Shown: positions 25,575 to 34,490, counted from the stretch's first letter. The stretch: 40,028 nucleotides of DNA from UMGS1613 sp045636225 (GCA_045636225.1 JAZTXB010000077.1:1-40028), one strand, 5' to 3'. Made by a program: numbers and translations. The notes: generated by a model from the sequence alone, not told the origin.

Positions 25575-26667
25575 AAGCTTCTGGTACTTGTTGAGTAATA
25601 CAATGAATATTTCCTCCACCAAGTAATATTTCTCGAGCATAAATTGGTACTATAGCACGATCTGGATACAAGGAAGCCAGTAAATCAATTGCCTTTTGAT
25701 CATTAGGATCATTAAATACTGGTAGTGCAACAAATCCATTTCCTGTATAGTAATTAGCATATGAAGCAGCTAATCTATCTCCTTCTTGTCTTGGAAGAGT
25801 TCCGTCTATAGCATCAACACCCATACTTTCTTCTCTTGTAATTAATACTGGAGAAGGTACATATAGTTTATGTATTTCAAGTTTTCTTCCTTTAGCATCA
25901 GTTTCGTTACTTAAATAATCATAAGCAGCTTTACTAATTGCATATTGAGGATCATTTTCATCATCTGTCCAAGCAAGTACTACTACTCCTGGTTTAACAA
26001 AGTTACAAATGTTATCTACGTGTCCATTTGTTTCATCATTATAAATACCATTTGGTATCCATAATACTTTTGAACAATTTAAATAATTACATAGAACCTC
26101 TTCAATTTGTTCTTTTGTTAAGTGACTATTGCGACCTTCAGATAGTAAACATTCTTCTGTAGTCATAACAGTTCCTTCACCATCTACGTGAATAGAACCA
26201 CCTTCAAGAACAAAATCATCAAGTCTATATCTATCTACTTGTTCAATTTCGCTCATCTTCATAGCAATTTTATCATCTTGATCCCATGGGAAATATAGAC
26301 CATCTACAAGTCCTCCCCATGCATTAAATTTCCAATCAACAGCTCTTTTGCCACCTTTGTCATCAATAACAAAAGTAGCTCCACAATCTCTCATCCATGA
26401 ATCATCGTTACTCATTTCAACTACTTTTACATAGTCTGCAAGCATATTTCTTGCATTATCATATTGAGCACGTGATACAACCATAGTGATTGGTTCATAT
26501 TTACCAATTGCATTTGCAACCTTAGTAAATACTCTTTGTGCTGGTTTCGCACCTAAACGCCAATTGTCAGGTCTTTCTGGCCATATCATATATGTTCCAG
26601 AATGTCTTTCAAACTCACCTGGCATTCTAAATCCATCTAATTTTGGATTCCCCTCTAATCTTTTCAA
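25573..26667 (-). CDS. aguA: Agmatine deiminase
   Basis: Seen: 364 residues with the guanidino-group-modifying fold signatures: 'NDDSWMRDCGATFV' (about 82-95), 'WKFNAWGG', 'LEGGSIHVDGEGT', 'NDETNGHVDNICNFV' and the catalytic cysteine in 'LGGGNIHCITQQ' (Cys356). Known: hydrolyses agmatine to N-carbamoylputrescine and ammonia. The start is TTG at 26667, two bases after the antiporter stop, with AAGAAGGG upstream; no better in-frame start is visible. It is the last gene of the pathway cluster. Confidence 0.96.
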   Translation of the reverse strand: MKRLEGNPKLDGFRMPGEFERHSGTYMIWPERPDNWRLGAKPAQRVFTKVANAIGKYEPITMVVSRAQYDNARNMLADYVKVVEMSNDDSWMRDCGATFVIDDKGGKRAVDWKFNAWGGLVDGLYFPWDQDDKIAMKMSEIEQVDRYRLDDFVLEGGSIHVDGEGTVMTTEECLLSEGRNSHLTKEQIEEVLCNYLNCSKVLWIPNGIYNDETNGHVDNICNFVKPGVVVLAWTDDENDPQYAISKAAYDYLSNETDAKGRKLEIHKLYVPSPVLITREESMGVDAIDGTLPRQEGDRLAASYANYYTGNGFVALPVFNDPNDQKAIDLLASLYPDRAIVPIYAREILLGGGNIHCITQQVPEA

Positions 26668-26669
26668 TT

Positions 26670-28055
26670 TTACCCTTCTTTCTTAACTCTAGCAGCTAAA
26701 ATTTCTTGAACAATAAGAGACACTGCCACACCAATTATTAATGGTAAATTATACATAAATGATTCCCAAGTGAAATCAATAAATAATGTAAATATAATTG
26801 ATGCAACTAACAATACAAATGGTACCCAAGTAATTAAATTAAGCATAAATTTATTTCCTGGAACTTTATATACTCTTTCTGTATTGTCAATTTTTCTTAA
26901 TTTTAAGAATGCTAAGAATAAAGGCGCATAACTTAATAATAATGTAACTAAACTTAAACTAAAGAAAGTCCAGAATAAGTTAGATGCATCTTCACTCACA
27001 TATCCTAATATTAATCCTACTACAACAATTACAGTTGCAACTATACCATTTAAAATTGATGCCATGTATGGAACTCCATCTTTATTTGTTTTAGCAAATA
27101 TTTTTGGAAGTCCTCCATCTTCTGCTGAATATTTAGCAACACTGTTAACACCAAATGACCATGAAACAATGTTAGCAACCATAGTATAGATAAACATTAA
27201 TCCAACTACAATAACTATAACACGAATAGCGTCAGCATTAACTCCTAAATTTGTAAGTAAAATTGCAAATGAATCAGTTAATCCCGCAACTTCAGCATCA
27301 GCTGTAGACATTGCAATATTGATTCCTGTTGCTGGTAATATATAAAATAAAGCCATTAAAGCTCCACCTATAATTAAAGCTTTTGGAATTTCTTTTTTAG
27401 GATTTTCCATATCGTTTGTAAATGTAGCAACTACTTCAAATCCTAAGAAGTTAAATATAATTACTGAAACAAATGATAATCCAGCTAAATCAAATGATGG
27501 AAGTAAATCCGTAACACTCTCTATTGGATTAGCACTTTCTCCAGTTTTAATAAATACATAAATACCTAGTAATCCTAATGCTAACATGAAAGAAATTTTA
27601 AAGAATGTTCCTAGGTTAACAATCCATTTACTTTCACCTATTCTTTGAGTACCTAAAAATGATACTAACCAAGTATATCCAAGTTGTAGAACTAATAACC
27701 AAACAATTGATAATTCTAAACCAAATATACCAGCAACAACATCAGTAACAGCTACTGCTAAAGATGCTATCCAAAGTGGGAAATTAATCCAATAATTCCA
27801 AGCAACTCTTGCAGCCCATTTTTTACCAAATGCTTTTTTTACCCAGTCATACATACCACCTTCACTATCGAAAGTACTTCCTAGTTCAGCAGTAATAAGA
27901 CCATATGGTACACAGAATGCAGCTATTAATAAAATCCACCAAAAATATTGTGAGTTACCAATAGCAGCTGTTGGTGCAACACTTTCTGCAACTAATGTAA
28001 TACATACAGTTGCAAGTATGGCATCAACTAATTTAAATTTTTTCTTTTTTGCCAT
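26670..28055 (-). CDS. aguD: Agmatine/putrescine antiporter (APC family)
   Basis: Seen: 461 residues, about 12 hydrophobic segments. The amino acid-polyamine-organocation opening 'LVDAILATVCITLVAESVAPTAAIGNSQYFWW' and 'YGLITAELGSTFDSEGGMYDWV' (about 50-71) match AguD-type exchangers. Known: imports agmatine and exports putrescine, so the pathway runs without net transport cost. RBS AGGAGTATTTT precedes ATG. It lies between the carbamoyltransferase (14 bp) and deiminase (2 bp). Confidence 0.92.
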   Translation of the reverse strand: MAKKKKFKLVDAILATVCITLVAESVAPTAAIGNSQYFWWILLIAAFCVPYGLITAELGSTFDSEGGMYDWVKKAFGKKWAARVAWNYWINFPLWIASLAVAVTDVVAGIFGLELSIVWLLVLQLGYTWLVSFLGTQRIGESKWIVNLGTFFKISFMLALGLLGIYVFIKTGESANPIESVTDLLPSFDLAGLSFVSVIIFNFLGFEVVATFTNDMENPKKEIPKALIIGGALMALFYILPATGINIAMSTADAEVAGLTDSFAILLTNLGVNADAIRVIVIVVGLMFIYTMVANIVSWSFGVNSVAKYSAEDGGLPKIFAKTNKDGVPYMASILNGIVATVIVVVGLILGYVSEDASNLFWTFFSLSLVTLLLSYAPLFLAFLKLRKIDNTERVYKVPGNKFMLNLITWVPFVLLVASIIFTLFIDFTWESFMYNLPLIIGVAVSLIVQEILAARVKKEG

Positions 28056-28069
28056 AAAATACTCCTCTA

Positions 28070-29050
28070 TTATTTAATTCCTAAATTTCTTTTACAAACT
28101 TCAATAGTTTCATTTCTTTTTCCTAATAAATATACTAGTAAAGCTCTTATTGAAGTAAGTCTGTTCTCTGCTTCATCAAAAGCAATAGAACGATCTGAAT
28201 CCATAACTTCATCAGTTACCTCTTCACCTCTAGACGCTGGTAAACAATGCATAAATTTACAGTTTGCTCCTGCTTTATTCATCATTTCCATATCTACTTG
28301 ATATTTTGGATAGAAGATACCCATTCTTTCTTCTTCAGATAATTCAGCTTCGTATAATCCATACCAAACATCAGTATAGATAAAATCAGCACCAACGATT
28401 GCTTCTTCATCATCAGTTACTAAGAATGAACCTCCACTAACCTTGCAGTTTTCTTCTGCTATTTTTTGGAAATGTTCGTTTAATTGGTAACCTTTTGGAC
28501 CAAAATGAACGAAATTCGCTCCAAGTTTTGTTGTAATCATCATAAGTGATGCACATACTTGTGTAGCATCTCCAACGAAAACAATCTTACAATCTTCAAA
28601 TCTCTTTCCTTCTGGAAGATGTTCTAACATTGTTGTTAAATCTCCCATTTCTTGAGTTGGATGATTGTAATCACTCATCCCGTTAATTACAGGAATATCA
28701 GCATGTTTTCCTAAATTAACGATTCTCTCATGTTTTTGAACACGTGCCATTAAAATGTCAACTAATCTAGACAAAACTTTTGCAGTATCATAGTAAGTTT
28801 CATGTCCACCTAATTGAATTTGACCTGGTGCTAGATACTGAGCATGTCCACCTAGTTGTGTCATAGCTGTTTCAAAAGAAACACGAGTTCTTGTTGATGA
28901 TTGTTCAAAAATCATCCCCAAAGTTTTGTGATATAGCACATCAAGTGGATATCCTGCTTTTAAGTTTTTCTTAATCAAGATACCTAGATTAGCTATATCT
29001 AGTAATTCTTCCTTAGAAAAATCACTTGTGTCAATATAATTTCTTTGCAC
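28070..29050 (-). CDS. aguB: Putrescine carbamoyltransferase
   Basis: Seen: 326 residues. Carbamoyl-phosphate motif 'SSTRTR' (51-56), 'DYNHPTQEMGD' (128-137) and 'HCLPA' (268-272). 'DVWYGLYEAELSEEERM' is the putrescine-type signature rather than the ornithine-type SMG motif. Known: converts N-carbamoylputrescine plus phosphate to putrescine and carbamoyl phosphate in the catabolic direction. Enterococcal enzymes are a little longer at the C-terminus; this one ends soon after 'LLVYLLGKRNETIEVC'. Start GTG 29050 with GGAGG eight bases upstream. Confidence 0.95.
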   Translation of the reverse strand: MQRNYIDTSDFSKEELLDIANLGILIKKNLKAGYPLDVLYHKTLGMIFEQSSTRTRVSFETAMTQLGGHAQYLAPGQIQLGGHETYYDTAKVLSRLVDILMARVQKHERIVNLGKHADIPVINGMSDYNHPTQEMGDLTTMLEHLPEGKRFEDCKIVFVGDATQVCASLMMITTKLGANFVHFGPKGYQLNEHFQKIAEENCKVSGGSFLVTDDEEAIVGADFIYTDVWYGLYEAELSEEERMGIFYPKYQVDMEMMNKAGANCKFMHCLPASRGEEVTDEVMDSDRSIAFDEAENRLTSIRALLVYLLGKRNETIEVCKRNLGIK

Positions 29051-29094
29051 TATCTTTACCTCCTATTATCATAATCATATCATAAATAGAAAAA

Positions 29095-29118
29095 AATTAA
29101 CACTAGTTTGTGTTAATT
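29095..29118 (-). terminator. Hairpin terminator between carbamate kinase and putrescine carbamoyltransferase genes
   Basis: Perfect 9-bp inverted repeat AATTAACAC / GTGTTAATT (loop 6 nt), followed by TTTTTTT on the minus strand. It sits inside the pathway cluster, 45 bp before the aguB start, so it should limit read-through from aguC. Confidence 0.75.
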
Positions 29119-29129
29119 TTATTGTTTTT

Positions 29130-30062
29130 TTACGATTTTTTTATAACTGTTCCTGTCTTACCTTCAAGAGCAAGTTTTGCTTTTTTTAATGAAGTTATAA
29201 GAGCATAACCTTTTGATTTTGAAGCAAAATCTATAGACGCCTCTACCTTAGGTAACATACTTCCTTCAGCAAATTCTTTTTCCTTAATATATTCTTTTGC
29301 TTCTTTTACAGTCATAACTTTTAATTTTTCTTCATCTTCTTCTTTATAATTAATTGCAACTTGATCTACTGCAGTCAAAATAAGTAATACATCAGCTTTT
29401 AAATCTAATGCCAATCTTGCACTTGTTCTATCTTTATCAATAACAGCATCTACACCTTTATATCCATTTCTATATTTTACAACTGGTATACCACCGCCAC
29501 CACAAGCAATTACTATATTTCCTTTATTAAGTAAATCTTTTATTGTTCTAAGTTCTACTATTTTTAAAGGTTTTGGACTTGCTACTACTCTTCTGTATCC
29601 TCTTTTAGCATCCTCTACCATATGATAACCTTTAGATTTTTCTAACTGTTCAGCTTCTTCTTTTGTATAAAAACTTCCTATTGGTTTAGTTGGATGTTTA
29701 AAAGCAGGATCATCCTTATCTACCTCTACTTGAGTAATTACAGTTAAACAATTTCTCCTCATAGAACGCTTAACCAATTCCTTTTGTATAGATTGTTGTA
29801 AATGGTAACCAATATATCCTTGACTCATTGCTCCACATTCTGCAAAAGGCATCTCTGGAGTATCTGATTCTTGATGTGATACTTCCATAGCTAAATTTAT
29901 CATACCTACTTGTGGTCCATTACCATGAGTAACAATAACTCTATTTCCAGACTCAACTAAATCCACTATATTTTTAGCAGTTACTTTTACAAGATCTAAT
30001 TGTTCTTCAGGACTATTACCAAGTGCATTACCTCCAAGTGCAATTACAATTCTTTTTCCCAT
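29130..30062 (-). CDS. aguC: Carbamate kinase
   Basis: Seen: 310 residues. 'RIVIALGGNALGNSPEEQ' at the N-terminus, 'VIVTHGNGPQVG' (about 43-54), 'VIACGGGGIPVV' and 'GVDAVIDKDRTSARLALDL' are carbamate kinase motifs of the amino acid kinase fold. Known: transfers phosphate from carbamoyl phosphate to ADP, the ATP-yielding step of agmatine catabolism. Start ATG 30062 is preferred (GGAG nine bases upstream); a TTG nine bases earlier overlaps that spacing. First gene of the cluster but separated from aguB by a hairpin. Confidence 0.95.
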   Translation of the reverse strand: MGKRIVIALGGNALGNSPEEQLDLVKVTAKNIVDLVESGNRVIVTHGNGPQVGMINLAMEVSHQESDTPEMPFAECGAMSQGYIGYHLQQSIQKELVKRSMRRNCLTVITQVEVDKDDPAFKHPTKPIGSFYTKEEAEQLEKSKGYHMVEDAKRGYRRVVASPKPLKIVELRTIKDLLNKGNIVIACGGGGIPVVKYRNGYKGVDAVIDKDRTSARLALDLKADVLLILTAVDQVAINYKEEDEEKLKVMTVKEAKEYIKEKEFAEGSMLPKVEASIDFASKSKGYALITSLKKAKLALEGKTGTVIKKS

Positions 30063-30088
30063 ATAATTCAACTCCTTATTCTATTATG

Positions 30089-30117
30089 AATATATCACAT
30101 CAAAATTTTAAAGTAAA
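30089..30117 (-). promoter_or_regulatory. Putative promoter of the agmatine pathway cluster
   Basis: TTTACT (30112-30117), 17-nt spacer, TATATT (30089-30094), 27 bp upstream of the carbamate kinase start. No clear catabolite-repression site was found beside it. Confidence 0.45.
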
Positions 30118-30132
30118 TATTAAACAATAAAA

Positions 30133-30155
30133 AAAGAATGTACTTAACACTCTTT
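30133..30155 (-). terminator. Terminator of feoAB
   Basis: 9-bp stem AAAGAGTGT / ACATTCTTT (one G-U pair, loop 5 nt) followed by TTTTATTG on the minus strand, at the feoB stop codon. Confidence 0.75.
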
Positions 30156-32122
30156 TAGACAAATATTAAACTAATAGAATTAATAATAAAACAAAGAACA
30201 ATACCTATAATTAGTGGTAAAACAAATGATAGCATAGTCCATTTTATACTTTTTGTTTCTTTATATATAGTTATCATAGTTGTTGAACAAGGGAAATGAA
30301 ATACAATTAAAACAATCATACATATCGCAGTTATTATACTCCACCCATTAGAAATAAATATATCCTTTATTACAGCTAAATCCCCTATTTCAATCATAAC
30401 TCCTGAAGATAAATATCCCATTATAATTATTGGAAGAACTATTTCATTAGCTGGAAAACCTAATATAAAAGCAGTAAGTATTACACCATCAAGCCCTATG
30501 AACTTTCCAAATGGATTTAAAAAATTTGTTAAATAATTTAATATACTTAAATTATCTATATTTATATTTGCTAATAACCATATAATTAATCCAGCAGGAG
30601 CTGCTACTAAAGTAGACCTAATAAGTATTTTTAAAGTTCTATCTATTAAAGACCTAACAAGAACTTTTAATATTCTAGGTTTTCTATATGGAGGAAGTTC
30701 TAATATAAAAAACGAAGTTTCTCCTTTTAAAACTGTTTTTGAAAGAATTTTAGATGTAATAAAAGTTATAAATACAGCAAATAAAATTACACAAGTTAAA
30801 AGAAATACATTTATAGTAGTATTTAATATTGTATTATTTGTAATAGAAAAGAAAATTGTAAAAATCATTATTAAAGTAGGAAATCTACCATTACAAGGAA
30901 TAAATGAATTTGTTAAAATTGCTATTAGTCGCTCTCTTTTTGAATCAATTATTCTAGCACCTGTTACTCCAACAGAATTACATCCTACTCCCATACACAT
31001 AGTAAGAGCTTGTTTTCCACACGACCCATTTTTTTCAAAGTAGCCATCTAAATTAAATGCAATTCTAGGTAATATTCCAAAATCCTCAAGTAAAGTAAAT
31101 AAAGGAAAAAATATTGCCATAGGCGGAAGCATTACAGCAACCACCCATGTTAAAACTCTATATACCCCGTCAAGAAGAGGTAAATATATAAATTTTGGAA
31201 TATTCATATTTATACAAAATCTATTTAAAAATTCACCTATCTTATTAAATAAACTAAACAAAAGATTAGAAGGATAATTAGCACCTACTATTGATATCCA
31301 AAATATAATCATTATCATAATAATCATAATTGGAATACCTGTTACTTTGTTTATAAGTATTTTATCTAGATTAAATTTTTTAGTTATGCACTCTTTTCTA
31401 ACAACTTCATCATTTATTTCTTGACACTTTTTTATAACTGTGTGCATAACTTCGTCATTAAAATTAACATTATTTTCTTCTAAGTATTTATTTATTTGAT
31501 CAATCTTATAAATTAAATTAATATTATCATTTTCTATAATTTTTTTTATTGATTCAAATCTACTATTTGTATATTCATTAATAATTTTTATTGAATCCTC
31601 TATTTTTTCCTCATACGTAATAGCAAAATTACTTGTTTTAACATTTATTAAAGCTTCTAATAAATCATTTAAACCTTCTTTTTCTCTTGCACTTGTACCA
31701 ACAACATTAACATCTAAGTATGTGGATAACTTTTCTATATCGATATATATTTTATTTTTTTTTGCCTCATCTAGAAGATTTACACATACAACAACATTTT
31801 TAGTAACTTCAAGTGTCTGGAATACAAGATTTAGATTTCTCTCTAAACACATAGGATCGCAAACAACTAAAGCTATATCATAATTTTTAGACAATATAAA
31901 ATCACTTGTTACACATTCCTCTTCAGAATGAGGAATTAAAGAATACGTACCTGGCAAATCATAAAATTCAAATTCATAATTTTTATGTTTTTTATACCCC
32001 ACCGCACTTCCAACTGTTTTTCCAGTCCAATTACCGGTGTGCTGTTTTAATCCGGTAAGTTCATTAAATAATGTACTTTTTCCTACATTAGGATTTCCAA
32101 TTAAAGCTACTTTAATCATCAT
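30155..32122 (-). CDS. feoB: Ferrous iron transport protein B
   Basis: Seen: 655 residues. The N-terminal G domain has G1 'GNPNVGKSTLFN' (about 9-20), G3 'DLPGTYSL' and G4 'NLLDEAKK'. The membrane part has the two gate motifs 'ALTMCMGVGCNSVGVTGARI' and 'CMIVLIVFHFPCSTTMITI', whose Cys residues line the proposed iron path, and about 8-10 helices. Known: GTP-gated Fe(II) importer. Two adjacent ATGs (32122 and 32119); RBS GAGGTAT suits the second slightly better. It overlaps feoA by 11 bp. Confidence 0.96.
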   Translation of the reverse strand: MMIKVALIGNPNVGKSTLFNELTGLKQHTGNWTGKTVGSAVGYKKHKNYEFEFYDLPGTYSLIPHSEEECVTSDFILSKNYDIALVVCDPMCLERNLNLVFQTLEVTKNVVVCVNLLDEAKKNKIYIDIEKLSTYLDVNVVGTSAREKEGLNDLLEALINVKTSNFAITYEEKIEDSIKIINEYTNSRFESIKKIIENDNINLIYKIDQINKYLEENNVNFNDEVMHTVIKKCQEINDEVVRKECITKKFNLDKILINKVTGIPIMIIMIMIIFWISIVGANYPSNLLFSLFNKIGEFLNRFCINMNIPKFIYLPLLDGVYRVLTWVVAVMLPPMAIFFPLFTLLEDFGILPRIAFNLDGYFEKNGSCGKQALTMCMGVGCNSVGVTGARIIDSKRERLIAILTNSFIPCNGRFPTLIMIFTIFFSITNNTILNTTINVFLLTCVILFAVFITFITSKILSKTVLKGETSFFILELPPYRKPRILKVLVRSLIDRTLKILIRSTLVAAPAGLIIWLLANINIDNLSILNYLTNFLNPFGKFIGLDGVILTAFILGFPANEIVLPIIIMGYLSSGVMIEIGDLAVIKDIFISNGWSIITAICMIVLIVFHFPCSTTMITIYKETKSIKWTMLSFVLPLIIGIVLCFIINSISLIFV

Positions 32123-32336
32123 ATACCTCTATCAAAGATGCATCTTTATTTCTCAAGGATATTATGGAATTTTTTATTAAATATGCTTTTATATTTTTAG
32201 ATGGACTTATATATAATAATTTAATTTTAACTCCATCTATAATTCCTAAATCATATAACCTTCGTTTCATTAATTCATCTGTATTGATATCTTTTATCTT
32301 ATATTCTTTTGTTTTAACAATATCATTTAAATACAT
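32112..32336 (-). CDS. feoA: Ferrous iron transport protein A
   Basis: Seen: 74 residues, an SH3-like small protein with 'LMKRRLYDLGIIDGVKIKLLY' (about 25-45), the family core (..R..LGI.pG..v.l). Known: FeoA binds FeoB and modulates its activity. RBS GAGGTG is placed before ATG 32336. First gene of feoAB; no Fur-box-like palindrome was identified in the short gap upstream. Confidence 0.9.
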   Translation of the reverse strand: MYLNDIVKTKEYKIKDINTDELMKRRLYDLGIIDGVKIKLLYISPSKNIKAYLIKNSIISLRNKDASLIEVYDD

Positions 32337-32366
32337 TAATACACCTCTATATTAATATATGAAAAA

Positions 32367-32400
32367 AAAAGAAGTACGTTAAATTAATCCGGCTTCTTTT
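32367..32400 (-). terminator. Probable terminator of the small HTH gene
   Basis: 8-bp stem AAAAGAAG / CTTCTTTT with a long (18-nt) interior that can add a few pairs, followed by a T run on the minus strand; contains the stop codon. Confidence 0.5.
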
Positions 32401-32705
32401 AAAACATTCCAAATACAAGAATAACTTCTTTTTTTATAGAACTTACAAAATTTTCTAATTGATACATTACTTCTTTTAAATAAACTTATTATATAAGCTT
32501 TTTCTTCTTCTGTTATTGTATTTTTTGGTTTCCTATTAGTATTACCATGAACTAAACTAATAGTACCTGCTTCTAAATCTTTTTTTAATTTTAATAAATA
32601 TTTTTCATGATATCCAGTAATTTTTGCTATTTCCTTATAGGTTAAATAACTATCACCATTCATTACTCTTTTCATCAAATCAATTGCATCAGATTTTCTA
32701 GACAT
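32379..32705 (-). CDS. Small helix-turn-helix protein resembling a transposase N-terminus
   Basis: Seen: 108 residues, basic. An HTH-like stretch 'LTYKEIAKITGYHEKYLLKLKK' (about 21-42) is followed by 'ISLVHGNTNRKPKNTITEEE' (about 50-69) and 'NVSIRKFCKFYKKRSYSCIWNVLKEAGL'. Known: the 'HGNxxR.p' joint followed by a second helical region is seen in ISNCY/IS1202-type transposase N-termini. Here there is no DDE catalytic domain, no flanking repeats, and the gene keeps its own promoter, RBS (GGTGATGG) and terminator. Either a remnant or a domesticated DNA-binding protein. It lies between metK and feoA on the same strand. Confidence 0.7.
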   Translation of the reverse strand: MSRKSDAIDLMKRVMNGDSYLTYKEIAKITGYHEKYLLKLKKDLEAGTISLVHGNTNRKPKNTITEEEKAYIISLFKRSNVSIRKFCKFYKKRSYSCIWNVLKEAGLI

Positions 32706-32720
32706 ACCATCACCATCTCA

Positions 32721-32749
32721 AATATAACACAAAAGTAATAAATTAGCAA
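32721..32749 (-). promoter_or_regulatory. Putative promoter of the small HTH gene
   Basis: TTGCTA (32744-32749), 17-nt spacer, TATATT (32721-32726), 16 bp upstream of ATG 32705. Confidence 0.5.
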
Positions 32750-32762
32750 GATATAAAGTTAA

Positions 32763-33905
32763 TTATTTTAAACTTAGTATTTCTTCTAGCTTATCTAGAC
32801 GTTCCCAGGGTAAATTTTCTTTACCAAAATGTCCATAACACGTAGTTAAATGATAAATCGGACTTCTTAAATCTAACTCTTTAATTATATTACTAGGTGT
32901 AAAATCAAATACTTTATCAATTATATCCAATATTTTTTCTTCACTTATCTTATTAGTATTAAACGTATTAATATATAATGATATAGGTTTAGATACTCCA
33001 ATAGCATATGATACCTCTAACTCAATTTTATCGCATAATTTAGCTGCTACTATATTTTTTGCTACATATCTAGCATAATATGAGGCACTTCTATCTACCT
33101 TAGTAGCATCCTTTCCAGAAAAGGCACCACCACCATGCGCACATGCACCACCATATGTATCAACAATTATTTTTCTTCCTGTTAAACCACTATCTCCAAC
33201 AGGCCCTCCTATAACAAATCTTCCGGTTGGATTTATATAAATTTTTGTATTATTATTTATCATTGATTTAGGAATTACTTCATCTATTACATACTTTTTG
33301 ATATCGGTTCTTAATAACTCTATATCAACCGGCGCATGCTGAATAGATATAACTATAGTATCAACAAACTTTGGTACATTATCTTCATATAAAATTGTAA
33401 CCTGCGTTTTTCCATCTGGTCTTAGATAACTAATTTTTTTGTTTTCATAAACCTCTCTCAATTTTTTAGATAAAGCATGAGCTAAAAAAATTGAATATGG
33501 CATATAATTATCAGTTTCATTTGTCGCATATCCAAACATCATACCTTGATCTCCAGCACCAATACTATTCTCATCTAGAGAATTTTCAACACCACAAGCT
33601 ATATCTGAAGATTGTGTATTAATATTTAAATCTACGCTTATATTATTTCCATTAAATTCAAGTTCATCACTATCATAGCCAACTTTTATAATAGTTTCTC
33701 TAACTATTTTTTCTAAGTCTATTTTTGCCTTTGATGAAACTTCTCCCATAACTACAATTCCATTTTTATGAGCACAAACTTCAATTCCTACCCTAGAATA
33801 TGGATCCTCCTTTAAAAATGCATCTAATATATTATCAGATATTTGATCACATAACTTATCTGGATGACCAGGTGTCACTGATTCAGATGTAAATAATTTT
33901 TTCAT
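32763..33905 (-). CDS. metK: S-adenosylmethionine synthase
   Basis: Seen: 380 residues with 'TSESVTPGHPDKLCDQISD' at the N-terminus, the hexapeptide 'GAGDQGMMFGYA' (about 115-126) and the P-loop-like 'GGGAFSGKDATKVDRSA' (about 257-273). Known: makes SAM from methionine and ATP. RBS GGAGG before ATG. An S-box riboswitch with its own terminator lies directly upstream, so expression should fall when SAM is plentiful. Confidence 0.97.
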   Translation of the reverse strand: MKKLFTSESVTPGHPDKLCDQISDNILDAFLKEDPYSRVGIEVCAHKNGIVVMGEVSSKAKIDLEKIVRETIIKVGYDSDELEFNGNNISVDLNINTQSSDIACGVENSLDENSIGAGDQGMMFGYATNETDNYMPYSIFLAHALSKKLREVYENKKISYLRPDGKTQVTILYEDNVPKFVDTIVISIQHAPVDIELLRTDIKKYVIDEVIPKSMINNNTKIYINPTGRFVIGGPVGDSGLTGRKIIVDTYGGACAHGGGAFSGKDATKVDRSASYYARYVAKNIVAAKLCDKIELEVSYAIGVSKPISLYINTFNTNKISEEKILDIIDKVFDFTPSNIIKELDLRSPIYHLTTCYGHFGKENLPWERLDKLEEILSLK

Positions 33906-33938
33906 AATACTCCTCCTTTTTTTACCTTAAAAAGAAAA

Positions 33939-33960
33939 GCATATAGAATAATCTATATGC
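33939..33960 (-). terminator. Riboswitch-controlled terminator before metK
   Basis: Perfect 9-bp hairpin GCATATAGA / TCTATATGC followed on the minus strand by TTTTCTTTTT, between the S-box aptamer and metK. It is the off-state expression platform. Confidence 0.85.
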
Positions 33961-33968
33961 ATGATTAT

Positions 33969-34066
33969 CCTTATCTATCGATATTAAATATCGCAGGATT
34001 TAGCACCTAACTAAATAGGTTGCTGGACTTCACAGGGCCTGTTCCCTCCATCACTCTTAATAAGGT
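33969..34066 (-). promoter_or_regulatory. SAM-I (S-box) riboswitch aptamer for metK
   Basis: On the minus strand the classic order is present: P1 5' arm ACCTTAT, AAGAGTGATGGAGGGA, GGCCCTGTGAAGTCCAGCAA, ACCTATTTAGTTAGGTGC (P3 hairpin), TAAATCCTGC, then the closing ATAAGG arm (33969-33974) pairing with 34060-34065. Known: SAM binding stabilises P1 and lets the following terminator form. Confidence 0.95.
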
Positions 34067-34086
34067 AAATTTTTATTTACAAATTT

Positions 34087-34115
34087 ATTTTAATATTAAT
34101 TTTTTTATTTGTCAA
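34087..34115 (-). promoter_or_regulatory. Sigma-A promoter of the metK leader
   Basis: TTGACA (34110-34115), exact 17-nt spacer, TAAAAT (34087-34092), about 20 bp before the riboswitch P1 arm. Confidence 0.8.
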
Positions 34116-34118
34116 CAC

Positions 34119-34427
34119 TTATCTCTTTCTAATGAATGTACGAATTACATAAAATAAGAATGCAGACATCAAAATTACATATATCCATACAAAAATTGTC
34201 AAGAATATACCGCTCATATAATTATTTAATAATCCTGGTATTGATTCAGGAAAAATACTTTTCACCCAATCATTGAAACCTGGTATGCCTATATTGGTAG
34301 ATATATAATTTAATAACCTAAGAAATATATCTATGATTGCTACCGCATATACAGTTTTAGAGAATCTTCTAAACCAACAAAATGCTACTATAATCAAAGC
34401 AACTACTATAATTGCATCTATATACAT
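34119..34427 (-). CDS. Unrecognised small membrane protein
   Basis: Seen: 102 residues. An N-terminal hydrophobic helix (IDAIIVVALIIVAFCWF) leads to a short basic stretch (RRFSK), a second helix (about 25-45), a soluble loop with 'IPGFNDWVKSIFPESIPGLL', a third helix (IFLTIFVWIYVILMSAFLF) and a basic tail (RTFIRKR). About three membrane passes. RBS GAGGTGATATT precedes ATG 34427. No family recognised; small proteins of this look are common in low-GC Gram-positives. It has its own promoter and stands alone between metK and the Fic-like gene. Confidence 0.65.
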   Translation of the reverse strand: MYIDAIIVVALIIVAFCWFRRFSKTVYAVAIIDIFLRLLNYISTNIGIPGFNDWVKSIFPESIPGLLNNYMSGIFLTIFVWIYVILMSAFLFYVIRTFIRKR

Positions 34428-34452
34428 AATATCACCTCTATCGTACTAATAT

Positions 34453-34481
34453 AGTATAACATAACTAATATATTTTTTCAA
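34453..34481 (-). promoter_or_regulatory. Putative promoter of the small membrane protein gene at 34119
   Basis: TTGAAA (34476-34481), 17-nt spacer, TATACT (34453-34458), about 26 bp upstream of the start codon. Confidence 0.55.
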
Positions 34482-34490
34482 TAATATAAA

